Assembly: GCF_022965805.1 (NCBI RefSeq)
Contig: NC_133101.1
Span: 16,029,054 to 16,093,053 of the forward strand
Reading direction: 5' to 3'
From: Primulina eburnea
Lineage: Eukaryota > Streptophyta > Magnoliopsida > Lamiales > Gesneriaceae
Length of the DNA: 64,000 nt
Each line of letters begins with the position of its first letter. The first letter of the stretch is position 1. Under the pieces are notes generated by a model that was not told where the DNA came from, did no database searches, and saw only the letters and a list, made by a program, of their open reading frames with translations. This document shows, in pieces, positions 31,893-44,301 of this stretch. The position numbers and the translations under genes were made by a program.

Positions 31893-33917
31893 GTGATGAT
31901 GATCATAATGATTGTCTTCATTGCGTGTTTTTATACTGCCTCGTTAATAACCTTACTAGGAAAAACCAATTGGGATAAAAACCATAGTAAGGAAAAAAGA
32001 GTGCAGTCACATTAAATCTCCCTCATGTTGACACAAACAATTCTTCACAAATTTCGTAGATTGCGCATCCCAATATTATATATGTGCTTTCTGAATATTG
32101 TCGTAGGAAGTGCCTTTGTGAAGAGATCTGATGAGTTTTCACTTGATTGAATGTGACGAACATCAATATATTAATTCTTCTCAAGCTCCTTCGTGAATGA
32201 GAAGATCTTAGGAGGAATATGTTTATTTCTGTCGCTTTTTATATATCCTTCTTTCATTTGAGCAACACATGCAGAATTATCTTCATATAGTATCAAAAGC
32301 TTCTCGTCGAATGATAATCCGCATGAGATTTGGATATGTTGGGTCATTGATTTTAACCACACAAATTCACGGCTTGCTTCATGTAGTGCAATAATCTCGG
32401 CCACATTCGGATAATTTCATTAAGTGATCACTTAGTCGATTATACCACATTCGGCCGGATTGCTTTAACCCATATAATGATCTTTGTAATTTCACAGAAT
32501 AACATTCTCTAGGTTTTGAACTTTGTGCTTCAGGCATCTTAAATCCTTCAGGGATTCTCATATATATATTACTATCAAGTGATCCATATATGTAAGCTGT
32601 AACAACATCCATAAGACGCATTTCTAAATTTTCAGATACCGCCAAGCTAATCAAATACCGAAACGTAATTGCATCCATCACGGGAGAATACGTTCTTCAT
32701 AATCAATTCCAGGCCTTTGAGAAAAACCTTGTGCAACAAGTCGAGCTTTATATCTTACTAATTCATTTTTCTCATTTCGCTTTTGAATAAAAACCAATTT
32801 GTATCCAACAGGTTTTACACCTTCAGGTGTACGGACTATAGGTCCAAAAACATTACGTTTATTTAGCGAATACAATTCAACCTGAATGACATCTTTCCAT
32901 TTTATCCAATCCGGCCGATTTTTACATTCACCAAAAGATTTTGGTTCATGATCTTCATTATCATTTATGATGTCGATTGCCACATTATAAGAAAATATAT
33001 CATCAATTTCTTCTATATCTTTTCGGTTCCATATTTTTCCAGTATTAATATAATTGATAGAGAGATTTCACGATTCTCGTCAGTTTGTGGTTCTGACAGA
33101 ACATTTTCATCATCATGTGTTTCTTCAGGTACATCATTCTCTATTTTGTGATCATCATGTGTTTCTTCAGGAACATCATTCTCTATTTTGTGATCATTAT
33201 GTTTCTCTATTAATTTTTTTTTCGAGGATTTTTATCCTTGGAACCGACTGGCCTTCAACGCTTCAGGCGTTTAATGACATCATGAGTATCTTCAATTTAG
33301 TTCTTCAGAATTTCAATTCGAACAGGGGCATTTGCAGCATATATATTTGATTTAGTTACCCATTTTGTGTCTGCAAATGCATCCGGTATTTGATTTGCTA
33401 TTCTTTGCAAGTGCACAATTTGTTGTACATCTTTTTCACATTTTTTGTTCTTGGATCCAGATGTAACAATGATGATACATACCATGTAATTTCCTTTTCG
33501 GTATGTTTCTGTTATCCTCTAACATTGGGAAGATTTCCTCATTAAAATGACAATCAGCAAAACGTGTTGTGAACACGTCGTCTGTCTGAGGTTCAAGATA
33601 TCGAATGATTGATGGACTATCATAACCGATATAAATTCCAATCTTTCTTTGAGGTCCCATTTTCATTCGTTGCGGTGGTGCAATAGGCACATACAACATA
33701 CATCCAAAAATTCTCAAATGAGAAATGTCTGGTTCTTTACCAAATGCAAGCTGCAATGGGGAGTATTTATGATATGCACTTGGTCTGATGCGAATTAATG
33801 CAGCGGCATGTAAAATTGCATGTCCCCGTATAGAAATAGGTCGCTTTGTTTTCATAATCATTGGTCTAGCAATCAGCTGCAGACGTTTAATCAATGATTC
33901 AGTCAATCCATTCTGTG
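31893..33917 (-). pseudogene. element G pol fragment: integrase C-part, reverse transcriptase, RNase H
   Basis: On the minus strand: the integrase second half (NGLTESLIKRLQLIARPMI, then SHLRIFGCMLYVP and GIYIGYDSPSIIRYLEP, about 33490-33915); an acidic linker with a 42-bp in-frame duplication (about 33108-33192); the reverse transcriptase N-half (RYKARLVAQGFSQRPGIDYEE, MDVVTAYIYGSLD, SLYGLKQSGRMWYNRL); a jump without the YVDD region into RNase H (AEIIALHEASREFVWL, ILYEDNSACVAQ, about 32170-32400); and a C-terminal tail (DLFTKALP-like). Several frameshifts and a deletion of about 900 bp of reverse transcriptase (junction near 32404) make it non-functional. Confidence 0.85.
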
Positions 33918-33922
33918 TATGC
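33918..33922. repeat. left target-site duplication (TATGC) of element E
   Basis: TATGC here versus TATAC at 44176-44180, one mismatch. The intact integrase codons of G read through TATAC, so the left copy has mutated. Confidence 0.75.
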
Positions 33923-35332
33923 TGATAGGGCTCGTTTTTACGTGTTTTTAGTGTTGGTTTTGAGTCGCATTCATGCATCATATTAGTTTGTTTTAGTTTA
34001 ATTTTGCATTTTTTTATCATGATTTAGCATTTGATTGATCTCGTGTATTTTTTGGTTATTTTGTAGGAATTGAACCAAAAAGTGGGAGAAAATTTGTCAA
34101 AATATCGAAGAGGATTCGCTAAGGCGGTCAAAAGTGATCGCCCCAGCGAGCATTTTGGTCTGGCCAAGGATTTTATGCGCAAGTGTCTCGCTAAGGCGGT
34201 CAAAAGTGACCGCCCCAGCGAAACCAGGGACATGCTCGAGGAAGTTTATGCGAGGACCTCTCGCTAGGGCGGTGAAAATACACCGCCCTAGCGAGAAGCG
34301 AGATTCAGGAAGATTTGTTTCCAACTTTTTATGGATTCTATCCTACACCTAAACCTAAGACACGAGATCAGCGGTCTTTTTGAGAGAATTTATCATATTT
34401 TTCATCACTTTTCTTGGAGGAGAGGCTAGAAAAAAGAGATTTCGAAGACCTCGAGATTTCCACGCGTCGTGGCCGTCATCCATCGTCATCTTTAGTATTT
34501 TCATTATTCAGTATTTTATTTATTACATTGATTGTTGGTTTTTATCATGAATTTCAGTAGCTAAACTCTAGATTTGTTGGGATTAGAGGGGATCCTACCC
34601 CGTACTCGGTGTTTAACATTATTTCTCGACGTTTTTATTAGTGATTTGTTTATGTTATTGTTCTTTCTTGTTTCAATCGAAGCCTAGCTAACTTCTTTTG
34701 ATTATTTCATGCTGTTGATGATTTCGATAGAACAATTAACAATACGATCAAATAGTATAAACCACGGATTTACAATTTTAGTAGATATACGGAATTGGGT
34801 ACGTGTCGATAGTGATAGTTCACCCGGATGAAAGCTAGTGGATTCCATAGAATGTAATGCAATCTTGAACTGTTAAATAATTGAGGACACTTGAGTACTG
34901 CATGTTTATGATTAGTATTAATATAGCTCGACAGAGTATATTAATTAGTCTAGGGAATTCCGGTGAATGCACGAGTAAAAGTCGAGTGTAATTATTTAAA
35001 CATGAGTGGTAGGTGAACTGCTAATTCCCAACAAATTCATTTCTCAATTGATTTAATCCAAATTAATCATTGCTTTCTTGAATACGTTTTCTTTGCATTT
35101 TAATTATTTTAGTTGTTTAATTTACATTAGTTTAATCATCAACTTATTTTATCGTTGCTAAAGAAATTTTTACTTGAAAATAAAAATAGTGTAACGCAGT
35201 CCTTGTGGAACGATACTCGTATTCACTTACGTTTATTATAACTTGACTATCGTGCACTTGTGATATTTAAATCGAGCTTTCATTTATAAAATAAATTTTG
35301 GGACTATTCACTGTGCAAGTTTTGCTCGATCA
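33923..35332 (+). repeat. element E 5' LTR
   Basis: TGATAGGGCTCG...TTGCTCGATCA. It contains three GC-rich hairpins (34116-34150, 34187-34221, 34260-34295) followed by a TATA-like CTTTTTATGG near 34325. Confidence 0.9.
34114..34296. repeat. CGCTAGGGCGGTC hairpin cluster in E's LTR
   Basis: Three hairpins of the form CTCGCTAGGGCGGTC-n-GACCGCCCTAGCGAG lie about 70 bp apart. The 3' LTR has the same three (42959-42993, 43030-43064, 43103-43138). In the 5' LTR, hairpin 1 has lost pairs through G-to-A-type changes. Confidence 0.8.
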
Positions 35333-35338
35333 AGTTTT

Positions 35339-35356
35339 TGGCGCCGTTGCCGGGGA
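35339..35356 (+). promoter_or_regulatory. element E primer binding site
   Basis: TGGCGCCGTTGCCGGGGA is complementary to the 3' end of plant tRNA-Asp. This primer is typical of Athila elements. Confidence 0.9.
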
Positions 35357-35459
35357 CTGTTGATTCACAATTTTTTTTATTTTCATTTAAATTCTTTAGT
35401 ATTATTTATTCTATTGTTATTTGATACTCTCATTGTGTTGCCGATTTTTCTTGTGGTGC

Positions 35460-38400
35460 ATGCGAAGATCACTCGAGTTTAAGCTTAAGCCTTTTGACCC
35501 CGAGATTGAACGCACAGCTAGACATCGACTACAGCAGCAAAGAGCGAAGGAAAGAATGGAAGACGATCAACACAGAGAGCAGCCAAGGCGTGTACCGATG
35601 ATGGATTATGCACAGCCGTCTCTTGATGGAGCACGCCCAAGCATCGTAAGACCAGTCATCCGAGCTAATCAGTTTGAGATCAAGCCAGCTATCATTCAGA
35701 TGATTCAGAACACTGTCCAATTTGGGGGAAGTACACTTGACGACCCTAATTCTCATATAGCTGACTTTCTTGAAATTTGTGATACTTTTAAGTTTAATGG
35801 CGTGTCTGATGATGCTGTTCGTTTGCGTTTATTTCCATTTTCACTGAGAGATAAAGCTAAGTCGTGGTTAAACTGTTTGCTTGTAGGGTCTATTACTATA
35901 TGGGAGGATATGGCAAAGGCATTCCTGATCAAGTACTTCCCTCCGTCGAAGACTATGAAGCTTAGAGCCGACATTACTACTTTTTCTCAATATGAGCAAG
36001 AGTAACTTTACGAGGCATGGGATCGCTACAAGGACTTGTTGAGGAGATGTCTACACCATGAGCTGCCTCTTGGGTTAGTTGTTCAAACTTTCTACTACGG
36101 TCTGCTTACTCCTAACCGTATTATGATAGATGATGCTGCCTGTGGTAACTTACTGAGAAAAACGGCTGAGGAAGGATATGAGTTATTGGAGTAGATGGCT
36201 GCCAGTAGCTATCATCCTCAGTTTGATAGGCAGAGACGAGGTGCTGGAGTTAATCAAGTTAATGATTTATTGCCGGTTTCAGCACAGTTAGAGGCTTTGA
36301 ATAGAAAGATTGATGGGATGAGCATGAGTGGGTCGGCTATGCGTCTGCAAGAAATTTATTGTGATAAGTGTGGGGGTGAGCATGACGTGCAGGATTTCCA
36401 AGATGGCAATCCATTCTATGTGCCTGAGGGAGCACCGGTAAAACAAGCGGGATTCCAGAACCGTCCTAAAAATGACCCTTATTCGAACACATATAATCCG
36501 GGATGGAGGAATCACCCAAACTTTTCATGGGGAGGTCAAAACAACCAAAATCGCCAACAAAGAGTTCCACCATATGGGATGCACCAAGGATTCAAGCCAG
36601 AACCGCCTCGGGAGGAGAAGTCCAATTTAGAGCAAATGATGACTAAATTTATTTCTGCAACAGAGACGACATTTCAGAACCAAGATGCATCCATAAAGGG
36701 GTTAGAGAATCAAATTGGACAATTGGCTAAGTTGATTGCTAATAGGGAACAAGGAGCTTTGCCAAGCAACATGGAAACTAACCCAAGAGAACATGTGAAG
36801 GATGTGGAATTGCGTAGTGGAAAAGCACTCGAGTCTAATGAGGAAAAGACCAAGCGCGGTGAGGATGAGGTGAAAAATCGAGGAGGTAAGTCTTCTAACT
36901 CTACATCTATACCTATTGCACAGAATAAAATTTTTATCCCTCCACATTTTCCTGAAGCAATGAAGAAAGCTAAATTAGATGCACAATTTGGTAAATTTCT
37001 TGAGATATTTAAAAAATTGCATATTAACATACCTTTTGCTGATGCTTTATTGAATATGCCAAGTTATGCAAAATTCTTGAAAGATATCTTAGCAAATAAG
37101 CGAAAGCTAGAAGATCATATGACGGTGAATTTGACTGAAAATTGCTCCGCTTTAGTTCAAAACAAGATGCCTCCTAAGCAAAAATATCCAGGGAGTTTCT
37201 CTATATCTTGCATTATTGGTGACATTAATTTTCATAAAGCTCTATGTGATCTTGGTGCGAGTATTAATTTGATGTCTTTTTCTGTGTTTAGGAGACTGGG
37301 ATTAGGTGAACCCAAGCCAACTAGGATGTCGTTGCAGCTGGCTGACAGATCTGTCAAGTATCCACGTGGGATTATCGAAGATGTTTTGGTGAAAGTGGAC
37401 AAGTTTATTTTTCCTGTAGATTTTGTGGTACTTGACATGGAGGAAGATTTAGAGATGCCTTTAATCCTAGGGAGACCGTTTCTGGCTACAGGGAAAGCAC
37501 TGATTGATGTTGAAGAGGGGAAATTGAGACTGAGAGTTGGAGAAGAAGAAATTAATTTTGATGTCTTCAATACTCTCAAGCACACAATGCACAATGATAG
37601 TTGTTTTCATATTGATGTCTTAGATTATCTCGTTTGTGATTTTATGCAGGATGGATTGAAAGAACCATTGGAGGCCACTCTCACTACTGAAAAGCAGGAG
37701 GACGAGCTAGACGAGGAAAAGATGGAGATGGTAGCTCACTTGAATTCCATTCCACCTTGGAGAAAGCAAGTGAGGCTTAGACTAGAGGAATTGGGAGACA
37801 GAAAAGATTTAATGCCTCAAAAGTCAAGCCTAGAAGAGCCACCTACTTTGGAGCTCAAACCACTACCTTCACATCTCAAGTACGTATATTTAGGAGAAAA
37901 TAATAAATTGCCTGTTATTATTTCCTCTTCTTTGACAGATGATATGGAGAGTAAGCTCTTGGGAGTCCTTAAGGAGCATAAAGGAGCATTCGCTTGGAAG
38001 GTTTCGGACATAAAAGGGATAAGTCCTTCGATCTGCATGCACAAAATTCTGATGGAAGATAAATACTCACCTCTAGCACAACCACAAAGGAGACTCAATC
38101 CAAAGATGCAAGAGGTAGTAAAAGCTGAAACAATTAAACTTCTGGATACAGGTATTATCTATCCTATCTCTGATAGTGCGTGGGTAAGGCCTGTACAATG
38201 TGTGCCTAAAAAGGGTGGGATTACTGTTATTACTAATGAAAAAAATGAGTTGATTCCCACTAGAACTGTTACGGGTTGGCGTGTGTGCATAGATTATAGG
38301 AAATTGAATGATGCAACCCGTAAAGATCACTTTCCCTTGCCATTTATCGATCAAATGATTGAACGATTAGCAGGTCATGAATTTTATTGCTTTTTAGATG

Positions 38401-39725
38401 GATATTCGGGATACAATCAAATCACAATTGCACCAGAGGACCAAGAGAAAACAACTTTCACTTGCCCTTATGGTACTTTTGCGTTTAGGCGTATGCCCTT
38501 TGGTTTATGCAATGCACCTGCAACATTTCAAAGATGCATGACCGCTATCTTTCATGACATGATTGAAAATTTCCTTGAAATTTTTATGGATGATTTCTCT
38601 ATTTTTGGCCCCTCATTTAATGAATGTTTAGAGAATTTGAAGTTGGTGTTAATTAGATGTGAAGAGAGCAATTTGGTGTTAAATTGTGAGAAGTTTCATT
38701 TTATGGTTCAAGAGGGGATTGTGTTAGGACACAAGGTATCAGAGAATGGAATTGAGGTCGACAAGGCCAAGATGGAAGTAATCAAAAACCTACCACCACC
38801 TTCATCAATAAAAGGAGTTATACGCTTCCTAGGGCATGCTGGTTTTTATAGGCGTTTTATTAAAGATTTTTCTAAAATTGCTAAACATTTATCCTCTTTG
38901 TTGATGAAAGATGTTGAATTTAATTTTGATTCTACTTCTCTGCATGCATTCGAGATACTCAAGGAAAGCTTGGTGACAGCACCTGTTCTGACTGTCCCTG
39001 ATTGGGAGTTACCGTTTGAGGTGATGTGCGATGCTAGTGATACAGCTGTTGGTGCGGTGCTGGGTCAAAGGAAGAACAAGGTATTTCATACCATCTACTA
39101 TGCAAGTAAGACTTTAAATGATGCTCAATTGAATTACGCTACTACTGAAAAGAAATTACTTTCTATAGTATTTGCTTTCGACAAATTTCATTCATACCTT
39201 GTTCTGTCTAAAGTAACTGTGTATACAGATCATTCTGCCCTAAAATACTTGATTGCTAAGAAAGATGCGAAACCTAGGTTAATTAGGTGGATTTTATTAT
39301 TGCAGGAATTTGATCTCGAGATTCGAGATAAAAAGGGTGTGGAAAATGTAGTTGCTGATCATCTGTCTAGGCTTGAGCATGTTAGAATTAAGGGCATTGA
39401 CGATGATATAGATGACTGGTTTCCTGATGAACAATTGCTTGAGGTAAATGCGTACCCTTGGTTTGCCGATTTTGCAAATTTTCTTGTCACTGGCACACCT
39501 CCACCTAATTTATTGTTTCACCAAAGAAAGAAATTCTTTCCGGGCAAGCTAAAGTCAAGGTGGTCAGGATCATTCACTATAGCCAAGGTGTTCCCATCGG
39601 GTGCAGTGGTGTTGCATGATGGCAAGGAAGGGACATTTACTGTGAACGCTCAAAGATTGAAGCACTATATCGGTGGCACAATTGAGCCACAAATTGGAGT
39701 CACTCGGCTCCATGACAGTCATTGA
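35460..39725 (+). pseudogene. element E gag-pol with two nonsense codons and no integrase core
   Basis: The likely start is the ATG at 35460 (MRRSLEFKLKPFDPEIERTA). One frame runs to 39725 but is broken by TAA at 36003-36005 and TAG at 36192-36194, both in gag. Following in order: a zinc knuckle with Phe in place of the last Cys (CDKCGGEHDVQDF), protease (LCDLGASINLM), reverse transcriptase with FMDD (EIFMDDFSIF), RNase H (VMCDASDTAVGAVLG, YTDHSALKYL) and the integrase N-terminal approach (DDWFPDEQLL). The sequence then jumps from HQRKKFF directly to PGKLKSRWSGSF, which belongs to the integrase C-terminal end. HHCC and DDE residues are gone, yet the frame is kept. Confidence 0.92.
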
Positions 39726-40281
39726 GGACATGGGTGAAAAGTCGAGCTCTAGACTATAAATTGAGAACTACTTCTACTCCTTATATAGATCTTAATTATT
39801 TTTTCTGTATTTATTAATCACATCATTTGCATTTAGGTAGTTGCATGGCATTGCATTCATTTTTAGACGAGAATGTCTCGCTAGGGCGGTCAGTTTAGCG
39901 GGCACTCGAATTTTTCAATAACATAGTCGCCGAAAACTTCTCGCTAGGGCGGCAATAATAGACCGCCCTAGCGAGTCGCGCAGATTAAAAAAGAATTTTC
40001 CTCTTCTCTTTTCTTCTCCACTTCGAACCCTACCCCTCCACCTCCAATTTTCGGCGCCTCCTTCCATCTTTTGTGCTCAAGACTTATTATTTGGTGATTT
40101 TTCAGGGCAAAGACTCAATCTTGGTCTATACACTCCACCAGGAAGCATTTAGGCTACAATATTTTCTTTTCCGGTGGTCTTTCAAGCAACTCCGGTCATC
40201 TTCCACAGATTCCGGTGAGCATCTCCGACGACCCTCAAGAATTTTCCGGCGTTTTGATACTTTGTGCACTCCAGTCGCGAC
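39726..40281 (+). promoter_or_regulatory. region before E's third ORF, with hairpins like those of the LTR
   Basis: CTCGCTAGGGCGGTC (39877-39891) and a full hairpin (39940-39975, CTCGCTAGGGCGG...CCGCCCTAGCGAG) repeat the LTR motif. They are followed by GATTAAAAAAG (about 39984), a CT-rich leader and the third ORF. A second, internal promoter is inferred. Direct evidence is only the motif reuse. Confidence 0.45.
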
Positions 40282-41429
40282 ATGGCACCCAAAGATCTAA
40301 GGTAACTCATGGTGCTTCTAGTTCTCGGTCCACTCCGTCTATGTTTGTGAATGAAAAAACTAGGGAGAGATTTGAACATGCTAGACTACATAGGAAATCA
40401 ATCCCTGAGCGTGGATTTAGCTCGTCTATTATCGATCAATTTTCGGAGTCCCAAGTAGAAAGAAGAGGGTTGAATATCTTTGTAGCACAACCGAATGCAG
40501 CAGTGGTTCCGGTTGTGCGTGAATTTTATGCCAATGCTCCGGAGGGGAATGAGTATAGGGCATTTGTGAGGGGACATCTAGTACCGTATGATTCCAAGAC
40601 GATCAATGAAATGTTGGGTTTACCGTCGGTGGACGATTCGGTGTTTCAGACGTGGGTGCTTAACCCGGATTATGATTTGATCATCCGCACACTCTGTTAT
40701 CCGGGCACCACGTGGAAACAACCGGGTACTTATACAATCTTTCTTGAAAAGATTTTGAAAGTGGAGGAGGCATTGTGGTATGCATTCTTGTCTAAGAGAT
40801 TGATGCCGGTCGGTCATACGAGTGATGTGCAGCGTGAGCGGGCGGTTGTTCTTTATGCCATCTGTACTGGGCTGGTGATTGATGTGGGCAAGCTCATTTT
40901 CGGACAGCTTAACATGTGTAAATATAGCAGCAATTTGGCTTTTTACTTCCCGACGATAGTGACTGAGCTGTGTGCCCGAGCGGGGGTGATATTCGCAGAT
41001 GATGATGAGTGGTTACCGCCAATGAGAGCCATTGATGAGGCTCTTTATAAATCCAAGAGGGAGAAAAGACAGGCTGAGCTGCTCGAGGAGGTATTTTTCG
41101 GTTATGGGAGAGCAGCTCAACCACCTCCGGCCTTAGGACATACACCACCACCTCCGCAGCCACGCCGCCGTGCCATGCGAGATTGCGTCGACGAATTGGG
41201 CGCTTGGGCCAATTATCAGACTCACTACCAGGCCGTTAATCAGGCTCACATTCAGAACATCGAATACTTGGTGCAGGGGATCTCAACTCATTTGGGCATC
41301 AACACTTCTGGACGGCCACCTACACCCGCATACCCGCCACCCTTCCATTTTCAGTACAATTATCCTATGCCCCCAGCAGCTGAAGAGGGAGTTCCACCGC
41401 CAGAAAATGAGGAGGAGGATGATTTCTGA
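40282..41429 (+). pseudogene. element E third ORF (Athila-type plant transposon protein), frameshifted near its start
   Basis: The frame open to 41429 contains a block (FVRGHLVPYDSKTINEMLGL and following, about 40550-41000) that I recognise as the domain of plant Athila-type third-ORF proteins. A Pro-rich region (about 41100-41170) and an acidic Pro-rich C-terminus ending EEEDDF follow. The natural-looking ATG at 40282 (MAPKDL) hits a stop after seven codons. The long frame joins one base off, within the AAA run near 40290, so a one-base loss is the likely cause. In-frame codons upstream of 40282 are leader, not protein. No transmembrane segment is evident. Confidence 0.7.
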
Positions 41430-42765
41430 TCAGGGGAGTTTCCTGTTTCCCCTTTCTTTTTATTTTGCATATTCTGTCTTTTCATTTACATTCATGAGTT
41501 TTTATGTTTTTAGTGTTTGTTTCGTTTTGTGCAATGAAGGCATTGCACAACTCTAGTATGAGGGGGGTAGATTGTTATGTTTGCTTAGTTAATTGGTTTT
41601 AAGTTCGTTACATTTCTTTTGTTTGGTGGAGTTTATATTACTTTGGTGGTGTCAAGTTTCAGTTATGGGAGTTTATTTGGTGTTGTTAGTATTGCTTGTT
41701 TGTTTTTAGTCCGTTAGAGTATTGCATGTTTGGTGTCGTTTATGGTGAGAAGACATAGTTTATGAGCCAATGATGATGTTGAATTGATAGTATACAAAAG
41801 TATTGATTGAGTCACTTCATGAATGGTACTCTTGATTGTTAAAGAATGAATTTTGGTACAAAGTTTGAACTTTTTGAGCACATATGTGTGGGGACTAGAA
41901 TTTTGTAGGAATAATGGTGAAATTTGAAGGTTTTGTGTGGTTAACTTGAAAGGCATCATTTATGAGTTGATTTAGCATGTAAACCCGTGAAAATAAGTCA
42001 CTAATTGGGATCTTGAATGAGAATATTTGATTTGCCTTGAACTTTACATATACCCCATTTTCAATGCACTGAATTAAAATATCATACCCCTAACCAGCTG
42101 TAATCCAAAGTTATATATTCTTAGCCAAGGGAGTACATGTGTGAAAATTGTGCATCTTAAAAAAAAAAGGAGATGTAAGGTGAGGGGGAGCGGAAATAAA
42201 AGGAATGAAATTCTATTCCTAGGCTAAAATTTGGAGATGTAAGGAGACGAGGAAAGTCAGACGAAAAGTCTTGACGATTTCACAATGAAAATGATTGGTG
42301 TACTCCCAACTTTTAGCCACTTGATCTTATTTTCCTTCTTTTCGACACCCTTATCTGCACTTAAGAATTGAATAAAGTTCAATTTATGGTTAGTGATAAA
42401 TGGACACGGTGGTGCATGCTAGTGAGACTTGTATTGAAGTGTTAATTGAGTGACTCGCATGATTTGATAATTGATCTATTTGAAGTACGAATGACTAGAC
42501 CCATCATGACACACACACACGTTCAAATTAGTGTCAAGATTTATGTGTAGATGAGAATGAGTATTCGTTTGTGATTTGACTTGATTATGATTTGTATGTG
42601 GGAAAGTTCACTGAGGCATGAGCATAAAAGTTGTTAACTCACCATTGACATTTACTTGTGTTGGTTATTTCTTGTTTGAGTATTTTGTGTTTGTTGTGTT
42701 TGTTTAGAATCTCGTGCTTTAACCTATTTTGCTCGAGGGCGAGCAAAAGATTAGTATGAGGGGGT
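41430..42765 (+). other. element E 3' untranslated region with two polypurine-like tracts
   Basis: No gene. TAGTATGAGGGGGGTAG at 41554-41570 and TAGTATGAGGGGGTTG at 42752-42767 are nearly the same. The second abuts the 3' LTR and is the polypurine tract proper. The first is an internal copy about 1.2 kb upstream. Confidence 0.65.
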
Positions 42766-44175
42766 TGATAGGACTCGTTTTTACGTGTTTTTAGTGTTGG
42801 TTTTGAGTCGCATTCATGCATCATATTAGTTTGTTTTAGTTTAATTTTGCATTTTTTTAGCATTATTTAGCATGTGATTGATCTCGTGTATTTTGTGGTT
42901 ATTTTGTAGGAATTAAACCAAAAAGTGGGAGAAAATTTGTCAAAATATCGAAGAGGATTCGCTAGGGCGGTCAAAAGTGACCGCCCCAGCGAGCATTTTG
43001 GTCTGGCCGAGGATTTTATGCGCAAGTGTCTCGCTAAGGCGGTCAAAAGTGACCGCCCCAGCGAAATCAGGGACATGCTCGAGGAAGTTTATGCGAGGAC
43101 CTCTCGCTAGGGCGGTCAAAATACACCGCCCTAGCGAGAAGCGAGATTCAGGAAGATTTGTTTCCAACTTTTTATGGATTCTATCCTACACCTAAACCTA
43201 AGACACGAGATCAGCGGTCTTTTTGAGAGACTTTATCATATTTTTCATCACTTTTCTTGGAGGAGAGGCTAGAAAAAGGAGATTTCGAAGACCTCGAGAT
43301 TTCCACGCGTCGTGGCCGTCATCCATCATCATCTTTAGTATTTTCATTATTCAGTATTTTATTTCTTACATTGATTGTTGGTTTTTATCATGAATTTCAG
43401 TAGCTAAACTCTAGATTTGTTGGGATTAGAGGGGAACCTACCCCGTACTCGGTGTTTAACATTATTTCTCGACGTTTTTATTAGTGATTTGTTTATGCTA
43501 TTTTTCTTTCTTGTTTCAATCGAAGCCTAGCTAACTTCTTTTGATTATTTCATGCTGTTGATGATTTCGATAGAACAATTAACAATACGATCAAATAGTA
43601 TAAACCACGGATTTACAATTTTAGTAGATATACGGAATTGGGTACGTGTCGATAGTGATAGTTCACCCGGATGAAAGCCAGTGGATTCCATAAAATGTAA
43701 TGCAATCTTGAACTGTTAAATAATTGAGGACACTTGAGTACTGCATGTTTATGATTAGTATTAATATAGCTCGACAGAGTATATTAATTAGTCTAGGGAA
43801 TTCCGTCGAATGCACGAGTAAAAGTCGAGTGTAATTATTTAAACACGAGTGGTAGGTGAACTGCTAATTCCCAACAAATTCATTTCTTAATTGATTTAAT
43901 CCAAATTAATCATTGCTTTCTTGAATATGTTTTCTTTGCATTTTAATTATTTTAGTTGTTTAATTTACATTAGTTTAATCATCAACTTATTTTATCGTTG
44001 CTAAAGAAATTTTTACTTGAAAATAAAAATAGTGTAACGCAGTCCTTGTGGAACGATACTCGTATTCACTTACGTTTATTATAACTTGACTATCGTGCAC
44101 TTGCGATATTTAAATCGAGCTTTCATTTATAAAATAAATTTTGGGACTATTCATTGTGCAAGTTTTGCTCGATCA
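42766..44175 (+). repeat. element E 3' LTR
   Basis: 1410 bp, the same length as the 5' LTR with about two dozen substitutions. It ends TTGCTCGATCA and TSD TATAC follows at 44176-44180. Confidence 0.9.
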
Positions 44176-44180
44176 TATAC

Positions 44181-44301
44181 ACATGAGCAACATGATTCTC
44201 AACAGTGATTCCCATAGACATACAATAATCATTAAAAGTCTGGAAAGTGGATTCACTAGCATTATCAAGTATAATTTTCTTGATTGTATAATTGGGAAAT
44301 T
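44181..44301 (-). pseudogene. element G integrase core fragment between E and F
   Basis: The minus strand encodes FPNYTIKKIILDNASESTFQ...YCMSMGITVENHVAHVY, the copia integrase stretch around the second catalytic Asp. It joins the fragment ending at 33917 (NGLTESLIKR) once E is removed, and the sequence right of 52041 once F is removed. AAATT at 44297-44301 is F's TSD. Confidence 0.85.

Larger units (their letters stand above)
33923..44175 (+). mobile_element. element E: Athila-type Ty3/gypsy retrotransposon lacking the integrase core
   Basis: Two 1410-bp LTRs (33923-35332, 42766-44175), an Asp-tRNA primer site, gag-pol, a third ORF and a polypurine tract. The one-mismatch TSD and roughly two dozen LTR differences indicate moderate age. 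Athila assignment rests on the Asp primer, DLGAS protease, FMDD reverse transcriptase and the third ORF. The element cannot supply its own integrase. Confidence 0.9.

Noticed and set aside
40215..40281. N-terminal 22 codons ahead of E's third ORF
   Set aside because: They are leader sequence read in the shifted frame. The natural ATG is at 40282 and is off by one base from the long frame.
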